A DNA stretch of 64,000 nucleotides, taken from contig CAJTNL010000006.1 of NCBI GenBank assembly GCA_910577755.1, positions 1 to 64,000 on the forward strand. Reading direction: 5' to 3'. Both the position numbers and the translations under genes were made by a program. Origin of the DNA: an uncultured Eubacteriales bacterium. Lineage in GTDB: Bacteria; Bacillota; Clostridia; Oscillospirales; Acutalibacteraceae. Shown piece by piece: positions 7,292 to 15,907 of this stretch; position 1 is the first letter of the stretch, and each line of letters starts with the position of its first letter. Under the pieces are notes generated by a model. It saw only the letters and a list, made by a program, of their open reading frames with translations, had not been told where the DNA came from and did not search any database.

Positions 7292-10189
7292 TTATTGTTC
7301 TAACGTTGCAAATAAACTGCGTAATCTAATTTTTACTGCACCTTGATTTGTAATTTCATCTATTTTAATTTGCGTATAAATTTTACCGTTGTTTTCAAGA
7401 ATACTGCGTACTTCGTCAGTGGTAATAGAATCAATACCGCAACCAAATGATACAAGTTGTACAAGGTTATATTGCGGTTTATTACAAATATATTCAGCAG
7501 CGGCGTATAGTCTTGCATGGTAAGTCCACTGATTTAACACAGTGGTGTTTAATTTTGCCACTCGACTGCTAATAACATCTTCAGTTACAATATAAGCGCC
7601 AAGACTTGTAATTATTTTATCAATGCCGTGATTAATTTCTGGGTCAAGATGATAGGGTCTTCCACAAAGCACAATAATTGGTTTTTGATTGGCTTCAGCT
7701 TGTTCAATAATAGCATCGCCTTGTTTGCGGATCGTTTCAAAATAGCGTTCATATTCTGCATAAGCTTTTTCTGCAGCGGTTTTAATTTCTTTGAGACTGA
7801 TACCGTCAAAATATTTATTTAATACACCATGAATTTTTTGAGGAAAATCTTTCTTACGGTGTACGCCCAGATAATCGTTGATAAAGATATGCCCCTCTAA
7901 TTCCGGTACGTTTGCTGAGATCACTTCGGGATAATACGCAACAACTGGACAGTTATAATGATTGTCACTCAAACCTTCATCAAAGTTATAAGTTAAACAT
8001 GGATAAAAGATGGTAGTGACACCTTCATTTAATAGTGAATAAACATGACCATGCATCAACTTTGCGGGATAACAAACTGTGTCCGATGGAATTGTATGCT
8101 GCCCTTTAATATATACATCTCGATTGGAAAGGGGAGAAGTGACAACTTCAAATCCTAACGATGTAAAGAATGCGTGCCAAAAAGGTAGCATTTCGTACAT
8201 ATTCATACCCATAGGCAATCCAATTTTACCTCTTGGACCCGGAATCGGTGTATAATTCAGTAGAGTTTTCAATTTTGTCTCATACATATTTGGAATATCA
8301 ATGGAAGTATGCTGTTTAATTGGTTTATCGCATCGGTTACCGCCAATAAATTTACGACTGTCATTAAATTGATTTACAGTTAATTTGCAATGATTGTTAC
8401 AGAGACTACAGGTTACCATTTTCACATGATGGGAAAATGCTTTTAGTTTTTGAATGTTTAGCATGTTGCCTTTTGAACGATTATGTTCTTTTGCATATAC
8501 AGCCGCACCGTATGCTCCCATAAGACCGGCGATATCGGGGCGGATGACATGAACACCCATTTCTTCTTCAAAAACACGTAAAACGGCATCGTTTAGGAAA
8601 GTACCGCCTTGCACCACAATATGTTTACCCAGTTCGTCTGGAGAGGCTGCGCGAATGACCTTGTAAATGGCATTTTTTACAACACTCACAGAAAGTCCGG
8701 CAGATATATCTTCGGTAGTAGCGCCGTCTTTTTGCGCCTGTTTTACAGAAGAATTCATAAATACTGTGCAGCGTGAGCCTAAATCAACCGGGCGTTTTGC
8801 AAATAGACCTTTTCTAGCGAAGTCTATAATATCATAACCAAGTGTGTTGGCAAAGGTTTGTAAAAAAGAGCCGCAGCCGGAAGAACACGCTTCGTTCAAA
8901 AATATATTATCAATAGTGTTGTTGCGTACTTTAAAGCATTTCATGTCTTGACCGCCAATATCAATAATAAAATCGACATCGGGTAAAAAGGTTTTGGCGG
9001 CTGTGTAATGTGCAATCGTCTCTACAATACCATAGTCCAATCCAAAAGCATGCTTTAGTAGATCTTCGCCGTAGCCAGTTACAGCGCTGCACTTGATGTT
9101 TAGGTTTGGGTATTGTTCGTATAGATTAATAAGATACTGATTTATAATAGGAATTGGGTCTCCCGAGTTGCTTTGATAGAGCTCGTCTAAAATTTGATTT
9201 TCAGAGCCAATCAATACAGCTTTGATAGTTGTAGAGCCAGCATCAATGCCCAGATAAGCATCGCCAATATAGGTTGTTATACTGCCGCGTTTTGCCACAG
9301 CTTTTTTGTGACGCTGTTCAAATGCTTCGAATTCTTCAGTTGAGTTAAATAATGGTGGAATTGATAAAAAATTGCCCGATTGCGTATAATTTTTAATATT
9401 ACCAATGGCATGGTCTAAATCAATGTTGTCTTTACAACTATATGCGGTGCCTAAAGCTACAAAGTATAAGGAGTTTTCAGGAAAAATGCCAGTTACATTT
9501 AAAGCTGTATTAAAGCTTTTTCGTAATTCTGATAGAAAGGTGAGGGGTCCTCCTAAATATACAATATTGCCTTTGATTTCTCTGCCTTGAGCAAGTCCAG
9601 CAATGGTTTGGTTGGCAACGGCATTAAAAATACTGGCAGCAATATCGCTTTTGCGTGCACCTTGATTGAGCAAGGGCTGTACGTCAGATTTGGCAAATAC
9701 GCCGCAACGCGAAGCGATGGTATATATTTTTTGATGTTCCTGGGCAAGGTGGTTAAGTTCTTCTGGTGTTACATTTAGCAGTGTTGACATTTGGTCAATG
9801 AATGCACCAGTGCCGCCGGCACAAGAGCCGTTCATACGGACTTCCATACCGTTTGTTACAAATAGAATTTTAGCGTCCTCGCCACCTAATTCAATAATAA
9901 CATCAGCCTCTGGAATTCGCTTTGCAGTGGCGATTCTGGTTGCATATACCTCTTGTACAAAAGGGTAGTTGCATTCTTCTGCAATACCCATTCCAGCGGA
10001 TCCCGAAATTGCCAACTGTACTGGATTGTTTTTTACCACTTCATTTTTTAATTTTGTTAGTAGTGCAGTCATTTTCTCAGTAATTTGAGAAAAATGCCTT
10101 TCGTAGGACTGAAAACAAATTTTTTCATTTTCATCTAATACAACGCATTTAATTGTTGTAGAGCCAACATCCAGACCTATATTCATCAT
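7292..10189 (-). CDS. Acyl-CoA dehydratase activase, double BadF/BcrAD domain plus DUF2229
   Basis: There are two ASKHA-fold ATPase domains in tandem. The first begins at MNIGLDVGSTTIK and the second at YLGIDAGSTTIK (about residue 320 of the longest frame). The first carries GSCAGGTGAF (Cys131) and Cys170, the second EACSSGCGSF (Cys443, Cys447), as expected for the bridging [4Fe-4S] cluster of HgdC-type activators. A DUF2229 region follows (PRGKIGLPMGMNMYE onward). The protein should hydrolyse ATP to push an electron onto a dehydratase or similar reductase. An upstream ATG at 10213 gives 973 aa but lacks a ribosome binding site. The ATG pair at 10186-10189 follows GGTGA and begins exactly at the domain, so I chose it. 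It is cotranscribed with the next gene. Confidence 0.8.
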   Translation of the reverse strand: MMNIGLDVGSTTIKCVVLDENEKICFQSYERHFSQITEKMTALLTKLKNEVVKNNPVQLAISGSAGMGIAEECNYPFVQEVYATRIATAKRIPEADVIIELGGEDAKILFVTNGMEVRMNGSCAGGTGAFIDQMSTLLNVTPEELNHLAQEHQKIYTIASRCGVFAKSDVQPLLNQGARKSDIAASIFNAVANQTIAGLAQGREIKGNIVYLGGPLTFLSELRKSFNTALNVTGIFPENSLYFVALGTAYSCKDNIDLDHAIGNIKNYTQSGNFLSIPPLFNSTEEFEAFEQRHKKAVAKRGSITTYIGDAYLGIDAGSTTIKAVLIGSENQILDELYQSNSGDPIPIINQYLINLYEQYPNLNIKCSAVTGYGEDLLKHAFGLDYGIVETIAHYTAAKTFLPDVDFIIDIGGQDMKCFKVRNNTIDNIFLNEACSSGCGSFLQTFANTLGYDIIDFARKGLFAKRPVDLGSRCTVFMNSSVKQAQKDGATTEDISAGLSVSVVKNAIYKVIRAASPDELGKHIVVQGGTFLNDAVLRVFEEEMGVHVIRPDIAGLMGAYGAAVYAKEHNRSKGNMLNIQKLKAFSHHVKMVTCSLCNNHCKLTVNQFNDSRKFIGGNRCDKPIKQHTSIDIPNMYETKLKTLLNYTPIPGPRGKIGLPMGMNMYEMLPFWHAFFTSLGFEVVTSPLSNRDVYIKGQHTIPSDTVCYPAKLMHGHVYSLLNEGVTTIFYPCLTYNFDEGLSDNHYNCPVVAYYPEVISANVPELEGHIFINDYLGVHRKKDFPQKIHGVLNKYFDGISLKEIKTAAEKAYAEYERYFETIRKQGDAIIEQAEANQKPIIVLCGRPYHLDPEINHGIDKIITSLGAYIVTEDVISSRVAKLNTTVLNQWTYHARLYAAAEYICNKPQYNLVQLVSFGCGIDSITTDEVRSILENNGKIYTQIKIDEITNQGAVKIRLRSLFATLEQ

Positions 10190-10443
10190 TTTCTTCACCA
10201 TGTTTCTTTTCATACAAGTTCAGTATTTATATGGAGATCTATTTCATTGTTTTGTAAAAACTTTAAATAGCAGCCCATAAATATTTTCACATATATTTAA
10301 CCGAAAACGACTTTTGTTTTTTCGATTTATATATATTTGAACAGGACGCATATATATGTTCACGAAGTACAGAATCAGCGATAGAATATTTATACATATA
10401 GAACAAGCATATCTTCCAAAATATTCCTGTTTGTTTCTTGTAA

Positions 10444-10493
10444 ATTCGTTTATATAACGAATCAATCATAAAAAAAATAGCGTATAATGTCAA
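10444..10493 (-). promoter_or_regulatory. Promoter with an operator-like dyad for the activase operon
   Basis: On the minus strand TTGACA (10493-10488) and TATGAT (10470-10465) are 17 bp apart. Just downstream, at the expected start of transcription, lies the perfect 7-5-7 dyad ATTCGTT-N5-AACGAAT (10444-10462). The leader to the gene would be about 270 nt. A repressor site is inferred. Confidence 0.65.
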
Positions 10494-10582
10494 TACTTCG
10501 AAGCGGGTTTTCTAAAATGTAGATTAAATTTGTATACTATAACTATATTTTTTATTGAATATCGTTTACAATGGTGAAGAGT

Positions 10583-10625
10583 CATAATAAAAAACGCTGC
10601 AAATACTGCAGCGTTTTTTATTATG
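10583..10625 (-). terminator. Terminator of the rnf operon
   Basis: A 19-bp perfect inverted repeat (10583-10601 with 10607-10625, loop of 5) has T/A tracts on both sides. It sits directly after the rnfB stop codon and may be bidirectional. Confidence 0.85.
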
Positions 10626-10631
10626 ATCCAA

Positions 10632-11465
10632 CTAAGCGGAACGGGATTCTTTGACATTCCTTGGCTCAGATGTATACAGAGTAATGCAATCTTTTGGACA
10701 AACATCCACACAGGCACCGCAAGCGGTACATTTGTCGGAATCGATGATCGCTAGAAAATTTTCTATTTTAATTGCATCGTATTCACATACTTTTACGCAT
10801 TTCATACATGCAATACAGCCAACGCTGCAGGTTTTATTGGTAGCAGCACCTTTATCATGATTACTACAGCGTATCACTGCCTGTTCTTTTAATGTAACCA
10901 GTTTTATGATATTTTTGGGACATTCTTTGATGCACATGGTACATGCTGTGCAATTAGCAGGATTGACAACTGCCACGTTGTTAATAACGCTGATTGCATC
11001 ATATTCGCAAACATTTACACAATCTCCAAAACCTAAACATGCATATTGGCAATTTTGCATGCCACCAGACATCATTGCAGCGGCAGAGCATGATGGTATG
11101 CCTTGATAATCCATTTTTGTAGCAGTATGTTCCGGCGTACCATTGCACATAACCATCGCTACTTTTGGAGTCATACTAATAGGGTCGCCACCTAATAATT
11201 CTGTAATTTTTCCTATTACTTCTGTTCCACCGGGGGCACAGAGACCATTTGCGGCATCACCCTTACATAGAGCTTCCGCATAGCCGGTACAACCTGAGTA
11301 ACCGCAGGCGCCGCAGTTGACGCCAGGCAAAATTTCTTTAACAGATTCTACACGTTCATCTACAGGAACACGAAGAATAATTGCTGCAATTGCTAATACA
11401 ATACCCAATAAAAGACCAATACCGACAACAATTGCAACGGGAATAAAAATTTCATATGCCCACAT
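10632..11465 (-). CDS. rnfB: Rnf complex subunit RnfB (polyferredoxin)
   Basis: The 277-aa protein has one N-terminal membrane helix (residues 8-30), then the RnfB-specific Fe-S motif GVNCGACGYSGCTGYAEALC. Several ferredoxin motifs follow (CTACTMCIKECP, CIACMKCVKVCEYD, CTACGACVDVCP). RnfB is thought to take electrons from reduced ferredoxin and pass them into the membrane complex. It is the last gene of the rnfCDGEAB operon, the order typical of Clostridia. It starts 16 bp after the rnfA stop and is followed by a strong terminator. Length and motif set are normal for the family. Confidence 0.95.
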   Translation of the reverse strand: MWAYEIFIPVAIVVGIGLLLGIVLAIAAIILRVPVDERVESVKEILPGVNCGACGYSGCTGYAEALCKGDAANGLCAPGGTEVIGKITELLGGDPISMTPKVAMVMCNGTPEHTATKMDYQGIPSCSAAAMMSGGMQNCQYACLGFGDCVNVCEYDAISVINNVAVVNPANCTACTMCIKECPKNIIKLVTLKEQAVIRCSNHDKGAATNKTCSVGCIACMKCVKVCEYDAIKIENFLAIIDSDKCTACGACVDVCPKDCITLYTSEPRNVKESRSA

Positions 11466-11481
11466 AATATATAAACCTCTC

Positions 11482-12096
11482 TTAACCTAACATACCGTTT
11501 ACAACACCTTGGAATCCTAAGAAAGACACAGCCAGTAGAGATGCAGCTATTAATGTAATGGGAAGACCCTTTAAAAAATTTGGGATATCAGCGGTCTCCA
11601 TTTTCTGGCGAATACCGGAAAAGAGAATCATGGCAATCATGAAGCCAATACCGCCGCCTAAAGAACTAACAATGGATTCTACAAAACCATATTGTTCTGG
11701 ACCAAGAGTTTTTTCAATAACCAACATAGTAACGCCAAGAATAGCACAGTTTGTGGTAATAAGCGGTAAATAAATACCAAGAGCATTGTAAAGCGGCGGC
11801 ATAAATTTACGCATACTCATTTCAATAAATTGTACAAGCGCTGCAATAATAAGAATGAATACGACTGTTTGCATATAGTCAAAGCCTAATGGTAACAGTA
11901 TAAACATGTATATGGGCCATGTAACCGCAGTGGCAATCAGCATAACAAATACAACGGCTAGGCTCATCCCCATGGAGGTATTAAATTTTTTAGAAACACC
12001 TAAAAATGCACAAATGCCTAAAAATTTACTTAATATTAAATTTTCAGTTAAAATACCGGCAAGGAAAATAGAAACAAGTCCTTTAACCATTAGCAC
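11482..12096 (-). CDS. rnfA: Rnf complex subunit RnfA
   Basis: This integral membrane subunit of about 202-204 residues has six predicted helices. It has the RnfA hallmark AGILTENLILSKFLGICAFLGVS near the N-terminus and VGITxLVIE-like blocks (here LGVTMLVIEKTLG) later. RnfA and RnfE form the symmetric membrane core that holds an Fe-S cluster and takes part in ion translocation. The start is GTG at 12096, nine bases after AGGAGG, or the in-frame ATG at 12090. A longer frame to 12165 adds unconserved residues. The start overlaps the end of rnfE, implying translational coupling. Confidence 0.92.
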   Translation of the reverse strand: MLMVKGLVSIFLAGILTENLILSKFLGICAFLGVSKKFNTSMGMSLAVVFVMLIATAVTWPIYMFILLPLGFDYMQTVVFILIIAALVQFIEMSMRKFMPPLYNALGIYLPLITTNCAILGVTMLVIEKTLGPEQYGFVESIVSSLGGGIGFMIAMILFSGIRQKMETADIPNFLKGLPITLIAASLLAVSFLGFQGVVNGMLG

Positions 12097-12784
12097 AATT
12101 ATCACCCTCCTCTTGTACAGATTTGGAACATGAACTTCCCATTGGGCAAGCTCCGCAGCCGTCAAGACTACTGCAACCTGCCTGAACTTTTTTATCCTTT
12201 GTCAGTTTGTTTACAACCGCTACTAAAAGACCATAAACAAAGAAGCCGCCGGGAGGAAGAATAAAAATAATAATCGGATCCATAAACATGTTTGTAATAG
12301 GAAAACCAAATAAAGTGCCGGCGCCAAAAAACTCACGAATGCATCCCATAGCAAATAGAGAGGCAGTAAAACCGATGCCCATTCCCAAACCGTCTAAAAT
12401 GGATGGAAAGATGGCGTTTTTACCTGCAAAGGCCTCTGCACGACCTAAAATAATACAGTTTACGGTAATTAAAGGTAAATAAATACCAAGTGATTGATCA
12501 AGGGCAGGTGCAAAAGCCTTCACCAACAATTGAACAACAGATACAAAGCCGGCAATAATGGTAATATAAGCAGGAATACGTACTTTATCGGGAATTATCT
12601 TTCGGCAAGCTGAAATAACAAAATTGGAGCAAATTAAAACGACTGTAGCGGCTGCGCCCATACCTAATGCGCTGATAGCGCTAGTAGTAACAGCTAGTGC
12701 GGGACAAGTACCCAGTACAAGGCGAAAAACAGGATTTTCTTTCAAAATACCTTTTATAATTTCTTTTTTACTACCTTTAGCCAA
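12083..12784 (-). CDS. rnfE: Rnf complex subunit RnfE
   Basis: The membrane subunit has six predicted helices. It is recognised by LKENPVFRLVLGTCPALAVTTSA near the N-terminus (shown whole only to place it) and a later LPLITVNCIILGRAEAFA block. The C-terminus is extended by a Cys-rich tail (CSSLDGCGACPMGSSC), which many clostridial RnfE proteins carry in shorter form. I chose the TTG at 12784 as start. GGGGGTG lies 5-7 bp before it, it starts 1 nt after the rnfG stop, and it gives 233 aa starting just ahead of the conserved region. GTG at 12793 is the alternative. A frame to 12835 is too long. Confidence 0.9.
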   Translation of the reverse strand: MAKGSKKEIIKGILKENPVFRLVLGTCPALAVTTSAISALGMGAAATVVLICSNFVISACRKIIPDKVRIPAYITIIAGFVSVVQLLVKAFAPALDQSLGIYLPLITVNCIILGRAEAFAGKNAIFPSILDGLGMGIGFTASLFAMGCIREFFGAGTLFGFPITNMFMDPIIIFILPPGGFFVYGLLVAVVNKLTKDKKVQAGCSSLDGCGACPMGSSCSKSVQEEGDNCANG

Positions 12785-12785
12785 T

Positions 12786-13457
12786 TTAAGCACCCCCGTT
12801 TTTATTATCGTCTTTTGCCAAGGAGTTATCGACAAAATCAGTAACCTCTTGATTTGAAATGGCTGTATTGTCGGACACTGCGGAAACTTCTTTAGCTGAA
12901 TCTATAATTGTATTATACTGTTGTATTGCTAAATTTACAGCGTTAGTTACACCGTTTGTTGTAATGGTTGCACCGGTTAACGCAGAAATTTGACCGGCGT
13001 TGACCTGACCTGTTTTAATAACGGTGAAACCATTTGCAGGTACAGGTTGTTTATACTGGTCAAGGTAGCTGTCATTTTGCGCGTTCATACCTAGACCAGG
13101 GGTTTCGTTTAAAGTCAGAAAACTAATACCTGTTACTTCACCGTCTGCACTTATACCAGTTAAAATACGAACGCTGCCACTACCACCATAACCAGTACCC
13201 TCTGTTGCAAAAACGTAGCCGTTGATAGAGCCATCGTCTTTTTTACCGATGTAATAAGTAGATTCGGCATCGCCTGGATCAAACGAAGTAGACCCGGGAA
13301 GGACAACAGTACGAGCTTTCTGCTCGGCTTCTAAGTTTAAAGCTGCAATGGTATCTTTTGTAAAAAAGTTTGTGACTGACAGGGAGCCCGCTACAATCAG
13401 ACAAACAGCGCATAAAACAATGACGGGGATTGAAATATCTTTGGAGTTAAACTTCAC
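12786..13457 (-). CDS. rnfG: Rnf complex subunit RnfG (covalent FMN)
   Basis: The 223-aa protein has one N-terminal membrane helix and an extracytoplasmic FMN-binding domain. The flavinylation motif S-x-x-T-G-A-T is at residues 158-164 (SALTGAT), with Thr164 as the expected attachment site for FMN through a phosphoester bond. ApbE-type transferases perform this, and one is encoded at 57443. GLGMNAQ and GYGGSGSV-like blocks also match RnfG. The start is GTG at 13457, 11 nt after AAGGAG, and it overlaps the end of rnfD by 11 bp. Confidence 0.93.
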   Translation of the reverse strand: MKFNSKDISIPVIVLCAVCLIVAGSLSVTNFFTKDTIAALNLEAEQKARTVVLPGSTSFDPGDAESTYYIGKKDDGSINGYVFATEGTGYGGSGSVRILTGISADGEVTGISFLTLNETPGLGMNAQNDSYLDQYKQPVPANGFTVIKTGQVNAGQISALTGATITTNGVTNAVNLAIQQYNTIIDSAKEVSAVSDNTAISNQEVTDFVDNSLAKDDNKNGGA

Positions 13458-14424
13458 TTTGTTTCCGCTCCTTTCGAGCTTTTTTCATACCAAAAGTTTT
13501 AGTACGAGTCAAAACCTCAATATATGGGGTTAGTACATTCATCAACAGGATGGAGTAAGATACACCTTCTGGTAAAGAGCCGAATAAACGAATCAACATG
13601 GTGATGATGCCGCAACCAATGGCAAATACCACTTTGCCTCTCCAGTTCACAGGTGTGGTTGCGTAGTCGGTAGCCATAAAAAATGCACCTAGCATTAAAC
13701 CGCCGGATAGAATATCTACTAAAACGTCACGTCCGGTAAAAATACAAGCAAATCCAGAAATGGCAGCAACGGTACCTACAAAAGTCAATGGAACAAGCGG
13801 ATTGATAATACGGCGTACAACTAAATAAATACCGCCCAGCAGAATTGCTAGTACGCTGGTTTCACCCATAGAACCGGCTATATTTCCAAGGAACATGTCT
13901 AGGTAAGAGGGCATTGTACCGGATCCTTCGGCAAGGATACCAAGAGGAGTTGCGGTGGTGACAGCATCAACACCACTAGTATAAAAGAATGGCTCTACCC
14001 ATGTTGCCATGTGAACAGGAAACGATACCAGTAATACAATCCGGGCAGTCATTGCCGGGTTGGCAAAGTTTTGTCCTAGTCCTCCAAACATTTGCTTTGC
14101 GACCACAATTGCAACAACACCGCCGAATGCGGTAATAAAAGGATTAATATTTGCAGGTAAGTTCAACGCTAACAGAATCCCAGTTACAATGGCGCTTAAA
14201 TCGCCTATAGTTTGTTCGCGTTTCATTACAAGACGGCAAACAAATTCACTAAGAACACAGGATGCGATGGAAACAGCTAGTGTAATTACTGCCCAATATC
14301 CAAAAAATACTACAGAGGCGATAACAGCAGGTATCATTGCAATAATAACATCTAACATAATTCTTTGTGTCGAGTTATTTTTTCTTAAATGTGGGGATGA
14401 AGACACAATCAATTTTTCTTTCAT
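13447..14424 (-). CDS. rnfD: Rnf complex subunit RnfD (covalent FMN)
   Basis: This polytopic membrane protein has about 325 residues. It starts LIVSSSPHLRKNNSTQRIMLDV, typical of RnfD, and carries the flavinylation motif AVTTATPLG (about residues 154-162), in which a Thr binds FMN. FGGLGQNFANPA is another family block. It belongs to the NqrB/RnfD family and is proposed to form the ion path. I used ATG at 14424. The frame extends to a TTG at 14445 without a better ribosome binding site. It overlaps rnfG, so translation is probably coupled. Confidence 0.93.
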   Translation of the reverse strand: MKEKLIVSSSPHLRKNNSTQRIMLDVIIAMIPAVIASVVFFGYWAVITLAVSIASCVLSEFVCRLVMKREQTIGDLSAIVTGILLALNLPANINPFITAFGGVVAIVVAKQMFGGLGQNFANPAMTARIVLLVSFPVHMATWVEPFFYTSGVDAVTTATPLGILAEGSGTMPSYLDMFLGNIAGSMGETSVLAILLGGIYLVVRRIINPLVPLTFVGTVAAISGFACIFTGRDVLVDILSGGLMLGAFFMATDYATTPVNWRGKVVFAIGCGIITMLIRLFGSLPEGVSYSILLMNVLTPYIEVLTRTKTFGMKKARKERKQSEV

Positions 14425-14497
14425 AAAACTATCAAGCCTTTCCAATCATTATGCCGGCATCATAAAGTCATGCGATTTTCGCTTCACTTTATTCAGA

Positions 14498-15907
14498 TTA
14501 AGCGTTTGTTTTAACGGTAGAAGCAGTGGATTCTGTTTTTGCTTTTGCAGCATCTAATTTTGCTTTTTCCTCGGCATCCTCTTTACGAATAAGATTTTTA
14601 CCAAGACGAATTGAGTGAACAAGAGGTCTGTTTGCAGGGCAAACGAAAGAACAACTACCGCATTCAATGCAGGTCATAACAGCCAGTTTACGCAAACGTT
14701 CTGTAATTCTTTTATTCATATTTTCTTCTAAGGCATATGGCTCAAGATGCATAGGGCATACTGTTACACAGGAGCCGCAATGAATACATGCAGTAGTACG
14801 CTTTTTGTTAATGTCTTGTTCGCCTAAAAAAAGAATACCGTTAGATTGCTTCATAACCTGGAAATTGTCAGAGGGAATAGCTAAACCCATCATAGGTCCT
14901 CCCAGTAAGATTTTCTGCACTTCTTCCTGATATCCACCGCAAAATTCTACAATATCCTGTAATTTAGTGCCGATAGGAGCAATCACATTTTTAGGTATGG
15001 AAATAGCCGAACCGTCGACGGTGATGCGTTTTGTAACCAGTGGAATACCAGTTTTCAGGTAATCTGAAATGAATCCCACTGTAGTAACGTTCATAATGAG
15101 GCAGCCTAAATCGGAAGGAAGTTTACCTGTTGCCAGTTGTTTACCAGTAGCCGCCTGAATCAAAACTTTTTCAGCGCCCTGCGGATAGACAGCACGGAGT
15201 GAAAGAACACCAGCGATACCGTTTGCGTTGCGAGAATCCGCTGCAAGTTTTTCTTTCAATAATTCAATAGCGTCTGGTTTATTGCTTTCAATGCCAATAA
15301 TAATCTGTTTAATGTTCAGATATTTTGCTATGGAAAACATACCGTCAATCACACGATCGGCGTTTTCGAGCATTTCTCTGTGGTCAGATGTAATATGTGG
15401 TTCACATTCTGCGGCATTAATTAATAATGTATGTATAGTTTTATCTTTAGGAATTTTTACTTTGGCATGGGTAGGAAAACCAGCGCCGCCTAAACCGACG
15501 AGACCTGATTCTCTGACAGCGCAAACAAAGTCTTCGGTGCTGTTAATGACCGGAGGTTGAATATCGGGAGATAAGGTATTTTCACCATCAGATGTGATTA
15601 CAATGGCGTCTACAATTTTTCCATCGGTCAGAACTACTTTCTCCAGTGCAGATACTTTACCTGATACCGTTGCATGAATCGGTGCAGAAATGAAAGTGTC
15701 GCTTTCTCCGATTTTTTCACCAATTAGCACTTGTTGACCCACCTTTACTAAAGGCTTACAAGGTGCGCCGATGTGCATTTGCATAGGTAACGTAACTTTT
15801 TCTGGTGTGGGAATAACTTCGGAGGACGCAGAGTGGGTATGTTTGCGATGCGGTACCTTAGCGCCTCCAAAGGTTTTGAATGGTTTTAATGGTATAGATA
15901 ACTTCAT
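14498..15907 (-). CDS. rnfC: Rnf complex subunit RnfC (NADH-binding)
   Basis: The first gene of the operon encodes 469 aa. An N-terminal domain ends in an NQO1-like nucleotide/FMN-binding segment with GLGGAGFPTH at residues 138-147. Two [4Fe-4S] motifs follow (CIHCGSCVTVCP and CIECGSCSFVCP), and then a charged Ala/Lys-rich tail. RnfC is the soluble subunit that reduces NAD with electrons from ferredoxin delivered by the other subunits. The start codon follows AGGAGG with ideal spacing. A gap of 73 bp separates it from rnfD. No clear promoter was found in the long region upstream. Confidence 0.95.
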   Translation of the reverse strand: MKLSIPLKPFKTFGGAKVPHRKHTHSASSEVIPTPEKVTLPMQMHIGAPCKPLVKVGQQVLIGEKIGESDTFISAPIHATVSGKVSALEKVVLTDGKIVDAIVITSDGENTLSPDIQPPVINSTEDFVCAVRESGLVGLGGAGFPTHAKVKIPKDKTIHTLLINAAECEPHITSDHREMLENADRVIDGMFSIAKYLNIKQIIIGIESNKPDAIELLKEKLAADSRNANGIAGVLSLRAVYPQGAEKVLIQAATGKQLATGKLPSDLGCLIMNVTTVGFISDYLKTGIPLVTKRITVDGSAISIPKNVIAPIGTKLQDIVEFCGGYQEEVQKILLGGPMMGLAIPSDNFQVMKQSNGILFLGEQDINKKRTTACIHCGSCVTVCPMHLEPYALEENMNKRITERLRKLAVMTCIECGSCSFVCPANRPLVHSIRLGKNLIRKEDAEEKAKLDAAKAKTESTASTVKTNA

